From: CAYZDV01 sp964477275
GTDB taxonomy: Bacteria > Acidobacteriota > Aminicenantia > Aminicenantales > Aminicenantaceae
DNA: 5,304 nucleotides
Direction of reading: 5' to 3'
NCBI GenBank assembly: GCA_964477275.1
Contig: CAYZDV010000132.1
Coordinates: forward strand, 1 to 5,304
In this document: positions 1-4,531 of the stretch, one piece after another
Position numbering within the stretch: position 1 is the first letter of the stretch
Layout of the letters: the number at the start of each line of letters is the position of its first letter
Notes under the pieces: model-generated
Seen by the model: only the letters and a program-made list of their open reading frames with translations
Database searches by the model: none
What the model was told of the DNA's origin: nothing
Translations under genes and position numbers: made by a program

Positions 1-11
1 CCGATCTTGCC

Positions 12-80
12 GCATCTGCTTCGTTACAGGACACTTGCGGTGGACGGACCACAGCTTCGTGTCCTGTGCCTTGCATCTGC
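12..80. repeat. Palindromic intergenic element flanked by short direct repeats
   Basis: A perfect 9-bp inverted repeat (ACAGGACAC at 26-34, GTGTCCTGT at 59-67) encloses a smaller 4-bp hairpin (GTGG 40-43 with CCAC 49-52). The octamer GCATCTGC occurs on both flanks (12-19 and 73-80), and GCTTCGT occurs twice (18-24 and 54-60). Nested symmetry plus flanking direct repeats is typical of REP-like or small MITE-like dispersed intergenic elements. It lies downstream of the NicO-like gene and may also serve as a 3' end structure for that transcript. Only one copy is visible here, so calling it a dispersed family is inference. No gene is supported in 1-175. Confidence 0.45.
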
Positions 81-175
81 AGCAACCTAAGACTCGTGAA
101 TAATCCAGGCTAACAAGGATGATAGAGGATTCTCTCCAGCTTATCAATTTTTTCTCCATGCGGGAATGCGAGCAG

Positions 176-892
176 CTAAAGGCCCAGGAACTGAACACTG
201 ACTCCGGAGATCAGAATCATCGCTCCGGCTATCCCATGAACATATCTTTCCAGGCGTCCGAGGCGAAGGAAGCGCACCCCCCAGGAAGAGACGGCGATGA
301 TGGTCAGCATGGTCAGGATGGTCACTCCGCCAAAAACCGAGGCCACCAGGATGACGCCGGGGATGTTGTGCTGGACTGCGGGGAACATGACCAGAGGGAT
401 GAGGGGCTCGCAGGGGCCGAAAACGAAAATGGTGAAGAGTATCCAAGGAGTTAAACTGGCTTCTTTCTTCTTGGTGTGGACGTGGGCGTGCTTTGCCTCG
501 TGGGTATGGGAATGCTCATGCTCTATCCCTTCAGCATGCAGATGAAGGTGGCTGTGGGGCCTGTTTTTAATGGCCCGGTGCATTCCCCAGATGAAATAAG
601 CAAACCCGAAGCCGATCAGCAGCCAGGCGGCGATGCCGCCCCGTATCGATTCCACTCCTTCCAGCCTGGTCACCGCCAGCCCCAGCGCGATTCCAACAAA
701 GCCCAGGACGACAGAGCTCATCACATGGCCCAGTCCGCAGAAAAAAGAAACGAGCAGGGTCTTGGGAAGATGCCATTGTCTGGCCCGGCCGATGACGATA
801 AACGGCAGATAATGGTCCGGCCCGAGAACGGTATGGACAAGACCCAGTGTCGCCGCGGTTCCGGCGATGACGAGTATTTCAGCGCTGATCAT
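176..892 (-). CDS. NicO/UreH-like integral membrane transporter with histidine-rich loop
   Basis: The 238-residue protein is almost entirely hydrophobic, with about six predicted membrane segments in two groups of three. An early H20...D26-H27 motif (HTVLGPDH) resembles the histidine/aspartate signature of nickel-cobalt transporters and of the NicO/UreH/TauE-like superfamily. CGLGH (52-56) and FGPCEPLIPL (158-167) are further conserved-looking stretches of this superfamily. The central cytosolic loop (about 113-139) has eleven histidines, mostly at alternating positions, a likely metal-binding stretch. Probable role: export or uptake of Ni2+, Co2+ or a similar ion across the inner membrane; the substrate cannot be settled from sequence. 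ATG at 892 is chosen over the in-frame TTG at 904, which would leave only 5 nt after the tRNA CCA end and has no ribosome binding site; the ATG has only a weak AGAGAAG directly before it. The stop is TAG at 178-176. The gene follows tRNA-Ala on the same strand by 17 nt with no terminator between them. Confidence 0.82.
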   Translation of the reverse strand: MISAEILVIAGTAATLGLVHTVLGPDHYLPFIVIGRARQWHLPKTLLVSFFCGLGHVMSSVVLGFVGIALGLAVTRLEGVESIRGGIAAWLLIGFGFAYFIWGMHRAIKNRPHSHLHLHAEGIEHEHSHTHEAKHAHVHTKKKEASLTPWILFTIFVFGPCEPLIPLVMFPAVQHNIPGVILVASVFGGVTILTMLTIIAVSSWGVRFLRLGRLERYVHGIAGAMILISGVSVQFLGL

Positions 893-909
893 CTTCTCTG
901 ACAAGAAAA

Positions 910-985
910 TGGTGGACGGTAGGGGATTTGAACCCCCGACCTCGGCGTTGCGAACGCCGCGCTCTCCCAGCTGAGCTAACCGCCC
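910..985 (-). tRNA. tRNA-Ala (anticodon CGC), CCA encoded
   Basis: On the minus strand the 76-nt sequence folds as a complete cloverleaf. The 7-bp acceptor stem is GGGCGGT with ACCGTCC. The D arm lies in TTAGCTCAGCTGGGAGAGC, the anticodon stem is CGGCG/CGCCG around loop TTCGCAA, and the T arm contains GGTTCAAATCC. The anticodon CGC (plus-strand positions 952-950) reads GCG codons. The acceptor stem carries the G3:U70 wobble pair, the main identity element for alanyl-tRNA synthetase, which confirms the alanine assignment independently of the anticodon. The discriminator is A, and the 3' CCA is encoded (912-910). No intron or mismatched stem is seen. The NicO-like gene starts 17 nt downstream. 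Confidence 0.97.
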
Positions 986-1001
986 ACAGATAAAACAGAT
1001 A

Positions 1002-1030
1002 ATTGTTTTTGACGGATTCCGAGCTGTTAA
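1002..1030 (-). promoter_or_regulatory. Possible sigma70-type promoter for tRNA-Ala and the NicO-like gene
   Basis: On the minus strand, TTAACA (1030-1025, 5 of 6 matches to TTGACA) is separated by 17 nt from AACAAT (1007-1002, 4 of 6 matches to TATAAT). Initiation about 6-7 nt later would fall near 995, about 10 nt before the mature tRNA 5' end, which is a normal leader length. The -10 is weak, so this is a candidate only. Confidence 0.27.
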
Positions 1031-1078
1031 TCTACCATTTTTAGCGGATTTTTTCTACTTCTGCCTTGCCAAAGAACT

Positions 1079-1107
1079 TTTAGATGAAATCGTTGGCCGG
1101 TTATGAT
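1079..1107 (+). promoter_or_regulatory. Candidate promoter of the Na+/phosphate cotransporter gene
   Basis: TTTAGA (1079-1084, 4 of 6 to the -35 consensus), a 17-nt spacer and TATGAT (1102-1107, 5 of 6 to the -10 consensus). Transcription would start near 1114 and give a leader of about 57 nt that contains the inverted repeat at 1130-1160. No PHO-box-like direct repeats are obvious upstream. Confidence 0.38.
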
Positions 1108-1129
1108 AAATTTGAACTCCTGTAAATTC

Positions 1130-1160
1130 AGGCACAGACTTTTTGCGCATTTCTGTGCCT
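1130..1160 (+). promoter_or_regulatory. Perfect inverted repeat in the cotransporter leader (hairpin or operator)
   Basis: AGGCACAGA (1130-1138) and TCTGTGCCT (1152-1160) are exact reverse complements, separated by 13 nt. The dyad ends 10 nt before the ATG at 1171, and those 10 nt (CTGATAGACC) contain no Shine-Dalgarno sequence. As RNA it would form a 9-bp stem-loop covering the ribosome landing region; as DNA it could be a repressor operator just downstream of the candidate promoter. It is not followed by a T-tract, so it is not an intrinsic terminator. The symmetry is seen directly; the function is inference. Confidence 0.55.
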
Positions 1161-1170
1161 CTGATAGACC

Positions 1171-2250
1171 ATGAGTCGAAAGACTGTCATTCAAATTTTA
1201 CTTCTCTTTCTCTTCCTTTATCTATTTATCCTCTCCATCCAGCTCATGGGTTGTTCCTTGAGAATGATGGGCAGGGGCTTTGCCGAAACCCTGATCAGAA
1301 CCACTTCCAATCCGCTGGTCGGGCTGCTCATCGGGATTTTGACAACCAGCATCATCCAGAGTTCTTCGACCACCACCTCCATCACCGTCGGCTGTGTGGC
1401 CGGAGGAGTTCTCACCCTGCAGGGTGCGATACCGATTATCATGGGAGCCAATATCGGAACGACCATCACTAACATCCTTGTCTCCATCGCTCACGTGACC
1501 AGAAAGCAGGAATTCCAGAGAGCATTTGCCGCTGCGACCGTGCATGATATCTTCAATGTCCTGGCCGTGCTTGTCCTCTTTCCGATCGAGATCACCTTCC
1601 ATCTGATCGAAAAAACGGCGGGCCTTCTCTCCAACGCTTTCGTCGGAGTTGGAGGCATCAAGTTTTTCAGCCCGCTCAAACTGATCACCGAGCCCATCGT
1701 GAATCTCGTCCAGAAAATCATCCCCAGTCCGATCATCATTCTGGTCGCAGCCCTGGCCTTACTTTTCTTCTCCCTTTTCAGGATGGTGAAGGGCATGCAT
1801 TCTTTGATGATCTCCAGGATGGAAGTTTTTCTGGATAAATATCTCTTCAAGAACGATAGAAACGCCTTTCTGCTGGGTCTTATCTTGACCGCAACCATTC
1901 AAAGCAGCTCCATCACCACTTCCCTGGTCGTGCCTCTGGCTGCTGCACGGGTGCTAACGGTCAGAAAAATTTTTCCCTATGCTCTGGGAGCGAATCTCGG
2001 GACCACGGTCACGGCAATCATGGCGTCCCTCGTGACATTAAACCCCATAGCCGTCACAACAGCCTTCTCTCATCTCCTGTTCAATGCTCTCGGCATAACA
2101 ATTTTTTTCCCTTTGAAGAAACTGCCGATCTGGCTGGCTGAAAGTCTGTCCAAAGTCACTTGCAAATCCAGAAAAAACTCCATCATCATTCTCTCCGCAT
2201 ACTTTTCACTGCATGTTATTCTCCTGGTTTATTTGCTGATTGTGAAATGA
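1171..2250 (+). CDS. Na+/phosphate cotransporter, type II (NptA/SLC34-like), without fused PhoU domain
   Basis: The 359-residue inner-membrane protein belongs to the Na/Pi-cotransporter family and takes up phosphate with sodium. It shows the family's inverted-repeat fold twice: QSSS at 63-66 and 244-247, each in a T-rich re-entrant stretch (IIQSSSTTTSI, TIQSSSITTSL), followed by GANIGTT (92-98) and GANLGTT (273-279), then HDIFN (125-129) and HLLFN (301-305). These QSSS elements form the phosphate and sodium sites in characterised members. Residues 1-25 form the first hydrophobic helix. Many bacterial homologues of about 550 residues carry a C-terminal PhoU domain; here the protein stops after the last helix (SLHVILLVYLLIVK) and a PhoU-like protein is encoded next. 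The start at 1171 is the first ATG after an in-frame TAG (1165-1167); no good ribosome binding site precedes it, and an inverted repeat lies 10 nt upstream. The stop is TGA (2248-2250). Confidence 0.93.
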   Translation: MSRKTVIQILLLFLFLYLFILSIQLMGCSLRMMGRGFAETLIRTTSNPLVGLLIGILTTSIIQSSSTTTSITVGCVAGGVLTLQGAIPIIMGANIGTTITNILVSIAHVTRKQEFQRAFAAATVHDIFNVLAVLVLFPIEITFHLIEKTAGLLSNAFVGVGGIKFFSPLKLITEPIVNLVQKIIPSPIIILVAALALLFFSLFRMVKGMHSLMISRMEVFLDKYLFKNDRNAFLLGLILTATIQSSSITTSLVVPLAAARVLTVRKIFPYALGANLGTTVTAIMASLVTLNPIAVTTAFSHLLFNALGITIFFPLKKLPIWLAESLSKVTCKSRKNSIIILSAYFSLHVILLVYLLIVK

Positions 2251-2275
2251 CATAAAATGCATATCCATATATAAT
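2247..2275 (+). promoter_or_regulatory. Strong candidate promoter for the PhoU-like gene
   Basis: ATGACA (2247-2252, 5 of 6 to TTGACA), a 17-nt spacer and a perfect TATAAT (2270-2275). The -35 hexamer overlaps the TGA stop of the cotransporter gene. Initiation near 2282 would give a leader of about 26 nt carrying the AAGGTG ribosome binding site. This would let the PhoU-like protein be made independently of the transporter, in addition to any read-through. Confidence 0.55.
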
Positions 2276-2307
2276 AAAGAGATAACAACGTGAAAAGGTG
2301 ACCAGAA

Positions 2308-2988
2308 ATGTTTCAGAATATATTCGCAATCTGGAAAAGAGACAGTCTTCTGAATCAAGCCCTCAAATGCACGGGGCGGATGTTCAAGCTGGCCTCGGGA
2401 AATTATGACCGGGCCACTGAGGAGCTCATAAAGCATATGGATATCAAGAGGGCCAACATCTATCTCACAGACCAGGAAATTAACAGATGCGAGATCGAAG
2501 TCCGCCGGAAAGTGCTCGAGCATCTGACCATCAACCCCCGCCAGGACCTCAGTTCATCGCTGATTTTGATCACGGTGGTCAAGGACCTGGAGAGAATTGG
2601 CGATTATGTGAAAAATATCGTGGAGCTCGCCTACCTTTATCCGAAAAAGCTCCCCAAAAACAGGTACACGGATGAACTGGTCGAGATCAGCAAGCGGATG
2701 AGCTCGGTGCTCAAGGACTCGCTCAGTGTGTTCATGGAGGCCGAAGTGGAAAAAGCAAAGGAATACTACAAATTCTACAGGGAAGTGACGGAAAAAACAG
2801 ACAGCATAACCGTCCGCATCCTGGATGAGGAAAAAATCAACGTCCGGGAGGGTGTGGTTTATGCCCTCTTCGCGCGGTACCTGAAAAGAATCGCTGCCCA
2901 CCTGGCCAACATTCTGACCACAGTGATCAACCCCTTCCATCTGGTCGGCTACGGCTACGAGCCCTCCAAGAGCGAGGAAATTGACTGA
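2308..2988 (+). CDS. PhoU-domain protein (phosphate transport regulator-like)
   Basis: The 226-residue, charged, alpha-helical, soluble protein has no signal peptide. It shows PhoU organisation: a first helical repeat with EINRCEIEVRRKVLEHL (57-73) and the signature DLERIGDYVKNI (93-104), and a second repeat ending in RYLKRIAAHLANI (190-202). PhoU proteins modulate phosphate uptake and bind metal clusters through E/DxxxD motifs. The first repeat retains E95...D99, whereas the second has K193 and A197 at the matching positions, so that site is probably lost. A good ribosome binding site, AAGGTG (2295-2300), lies 7 nt before the ATG. The gene follows the Na+/phosphate cotransporter by 57 bp; in homologues this domain is fused to the transporter's C-terminus, so the likely partner is the adjacent transporter rather than the Pst ABC system. 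The gene ends with TGA and converges with minus-strand genes. Confidence 0.87.
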   Translation: MFQNIFAIWKRDSLLNQALKCTGRMFKLASGNYDRATEELIKHMDIKRANIYLTDQEINRCEIEVRRKVLEHLTINPRQDLSSSLILITVVKDLERIGDYVKNIVELAYLYPKKLPKNRYTDELVEISKRMSSVLKDSLSVFMEAEVEKAKEYYKFYREVTEKTDSITVRILDEEKINVREGVVYALFARYLKRIAAHLANILTTVINPFHLVGYGYEPSKSEEID

Positions 2989-3012
2989 CGGAAGAAAGTT
3001 GCGTTTCCCGTC
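2987..3012. terminator. Weak hairpin between convergent genes
   Basis: GACGG (2987-2991) pairs with CCGTC (3008-3012) and, after a two-base bulge, GAAA (2994-2997) pairs with TTTC (3004-3007) around a 6-nt loop. It begins at the stop codon of the PhoU-like gene. Neither strand has a T-tract after it, so it is not a canonical intrinsic terminator. It could still stabilise or end transcripts at this convergent junction. Confidence 0.22.
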
Positions 3013-3110
3013 CGGAGATAGTGACAACGGCGATAGTTAGCACTTCGACTGTATTGCCATCACAAATTCGCGATTGCTTCCACAGAGCTAAAAACGGGCG
3101 GGGAAGGAAT

Positions 3111-3458
3111 TCAATCGGCAAAATAACCGAGGCGGTGGAGGACCCGGTAGTTTTTGTTTTTGACTCTGACCTTGATCTCTCGGAAGGTTCCGTCCCTGTC
3201 GATATTCTGAGGAGAATAATAGAGAAGGTAATAGCTGTCCGAAGCCTTCACCGCCTTCTGAAAAAGATAGGCGGAGTTGGAGGCGCTATCCGAGAACCCG
3301 CCGGTGGCCCTGGCCATCTCCCGGAAAGCGACAAAAATATCCTCGGAATGCTCTTCCATGTGCACACCGGGAATGTGGGCGGACGGTTTTGTAAAGTAGA
3401 GAAAATGGATGGCGATAGAAGAATCCGCGTAAGCCTGGCGAATTCCAGGAGCTTCTGC
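3111..3458 (-). pseudogene. C-terminal remnant of a VWFA-related protein (truncated)
   Basis: The 116-codon open frame (3458 down to 3114, stop TGA 3113-3111) encodes the C-terminal part of the VWFA-related domain common in Acidobacteriota and Aminicenantes. Diagnostic stretches, in order, are RQAYADSSIAIHFLYFTK, HSEDIFVAFREMARATGGFS, SYYLLYYSPQN, DGTFREIKVRVKNKNYRV and the terminal HRLGYFAD. Full proteins are exported and several hundred residues long; the N-terminal region, including the metal-ion-dependent adhesion site, is absent. The frame begins immediately after TGA TGA, the tandem stop of the NYN gene, with which it is in phase. Possible internal starts are GTG at 3365 and ATG at 3359, neither with a clear ribosome binding site. 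The surviving part has no frameshift, so truncation looks recent, or a short product is still selected. I favour a gene remnant; a translated fragment is the alternative. Confidence 0.68.
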
Positions 3459-3461
3459 TCA

Positions 3462-4028
3462 TCATTGTCTTTCCTGGCTCCTTCCCTGTGGGCCTTCTTT
3501 TATCTGCTTTCCCGGGATCAGATATTTCTGGGCGTTGACGTCCATGTCGATGAAATTGTCGGCTTCGTCGATCAGCTTCTGGGAACATGTCTTGCGGAAG
3601 GCAAAGATTTCCACATAACAGCCCAGGGCATGCTGGAGATGCTCGACCAGCGGAACGAAATCCCCGTCCCCACTGACCAGGACGATGGCATCCAGTTTGG
3701 AGGCCAGCTCGATGGTATCCATGGCGATTCCGATGTCCCAGTCTCCTTTCTTGGCCCCTCCGAGGAAAATCTGGAGGTCTTTGGCCTTGACTTCATAACC
3801 CAGGCTCTTCAAGGCCTCAAAGAAATTGGCTTCTTCCTTGACATCGGCCTTGATCACATAGGCGATGGCCCGGATGAGGCTTCGTCCCCTGACCGCTTCC
3901 TTGAGAAGGGTGTGAAAATTGACTTTGGCCTTGTAGATGTTCTTGGCCGAATAATACATGTTCTGGACGTCGACGAAAACTCCGACGCGTTGCTGTTCGT
4001 AAAGGTTGTGTGTTCCTTTTTTTCTCAT
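3462..4028 (-). CDS. NYN-domain (LabA/DUF88-like) putative RNase
   Basis: The 188-residue soluble protein has the NYN/PIN-like nuclease fold of the LabA/DUF88 group. Acidic residues that would bind catalytic metal lie at the expected places: D20 and N23 in VGVFVDVQNMYYS, D96, D98 and D104 in KKGDWDIGIAMD, D121 and D123 in LVSGDGDFVPL, and D157 and D161 near the end of the domain (DEADNFIDMD). Family members are presumed RNases; the target is unknown. The tail after about 172 (KQIKEGPQGRSQERQ) is polar and probably disordered. ATG at 4028 is chosen, with GGAG 3 nt before it and AAGGA further upstream; a GTG at 4037 (AAGGA 4 nt upstream) and a TTG at 4049 are in-frame alternatives. It ends in tandem TGA TGA (3464-3459), and the same frame then continues into a VWFA-related remnant. 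A likely own promoter lies at 4115-4088. No nearby gene hints at its substrate. Confidence 0.87.
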   Translation of the reverse strand: MRKKGTHNLYEQQRVGVFVDVQNMYYSAKNIYKAKVNFHTLLKEAVRGRSLIRAIAYVIKADVKEEANFFEALKSLGYEVKAKDLQIFLGGAKKGDWDIGIAMDTIELASKLDAIVLVSGDGDFVPLVEHLQHALGCYVEIFAFRKTCSQKLIDEADNFIDMDVNAQKYLIPGKQIKEGPQGRSQERQ

Positions 4029-4087
4029 TTTCTCCACTCTTTCCTTCAATTCAACTTTGATCTATCCCCACGCACTCCCTTCGCACA

Positions 4088-4115
4088 CTTATAGCACAGG
4101 AGAAAAAGAAGTTAA
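4088..4115 (-). promoter_or_regulatory. Candidate extended -10 promoter of the NYN gene
   Basis: On the minus strand, TTAACT (4115-4110, 4 of 6 to the -35 consensus), a 16-nt spacer and TATAAG (4093-4088, 5 of 6 to TATAAT), with TG one base before the -10 (TGCTATAAG), an extended -10 motif. The start would be near 4081, with a leader of about 50 nt. An imperfect dyad, GTTAAAG with CTTTAC (4111-4124), covers the -35 and could be a regulator site. Confidence 0.45.
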
Positions 4116-4222
4116 AGACTTTACTTTCATAATCTGCCCTTGCTGCCGGACAGAATGAACCAGATAAAATGCGCCGGAAATGGTGTCGGATTCTGTCAAA
4201 ACGAGGAATGTTCCAGGGGGGT

Positions 4223-4471
4223 TCAAACCGAGGAGCGGGCCTTAAAAATTTCCCGCTTCAGGGTCGCCTTTTTGATCCTCTTTTCCTGAGGAACAACACC
4301 GATTCCCGGAAGCTGAGGGACAGCGATCGTCCCGCCAGAACCGAGCTCAACAGGCGGGTCGATCAAATCCTCGGCATAGTATCGCTTGCTCGCCGAGAGG
4401 TCATTGTAAATGTAGAGAATTTGGTTTTGGGCTGCGTTAGCCGAGTGGATGCTCTTGACTCGATTTTCCTC
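4223..4471 (-). pseudogene. C-terminal remnant of an enolase-superfamily (MenC/N-acylamino acid racemase-like) enzyme
   Basis: Between stops TGA (4474-4472) and TGA (4225-4223) lies an 82-codon frame with no usable start codon. Its middle and end read like the C-terminus of mandelate racemase/muconate lactonizing enzymes, closest by memory to the o-succinylbenzoate synthase/N-acylamino acid racemase branch: DLSASKRYYAEDLIDPPVEL, then GGTIAVPQLPGIGVVP and KKATLKREIFKA. In that family 'gDxSASxRYxxeDi', 'dGtixVPxgPGiGv' and a basic beta-strand end occur in this order. Codons before NDLSAS (4472-4406) match poorly, and no frame upstream gives the conserved GGMLE-type stretch or the catalytic lysines and acidic metal ligands. 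The catalytic barrel is therefore missing, and the remnant lies between the CFI-box gene's stop (60 bp away) and the NYN promoter. I call it a truncated pseudogene; the family match is by motif recognition only. Nothing else that I can support lies in the gap between the NYN gene and the CFI-box gene, apart from the NYN promoter. Confidence 0.58.
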
Positions 4472-4531
4472 TCAATCATCGTTGGGAAATATAAGTCGGG
4501 GAGCCAGAGCTTTAAGGGATTTGCCCTCCTC

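Noticed and set aside
1..159. An ATG-started minus-strand frame open to the left edge (about 53 codons)
   Set aside because: It runs straight through the palindromic element and gives no recognisable or protein-like composition; no ribosome binding site.
119..901. Plus-strand open frames rich in D, G and H (119-454, 297-545, 476-901)
   Set aside because: All are antisense to the NicO-like gene, whose membrane segments and motifs are clear; the D/G/H-rich composition comes from the complement of hydrophobic and histidine codons.
3459..3464. Stop-codon read-through or TGA recoding that would fuse the NYN and VWFA parts
   Set aside because: Several genes in the window end at TGA and none of the long frames contains an internal TGA, so TGA is a stop here; two stops in tandem also argue against read-through. 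A nuclease fused to half of an exported domain would make little sense.
3021..4094. A 357-codon open frame on the plus strand
   Set aside because: It is antisense to the NYN gene and the VWFA-related remnant, both of which have recognisable family motifs; its own translation shows no domain. It is a long codon-bias shadow.
4172..4203. TTGACA on the minus strand (in TTTTGACAGAATCC) as a -35 for the NYN gene
   Set aside because: No acceptable -10 hexamer lies 15-19 nt downstream; the extended -10 at 4093-4088 fits better.
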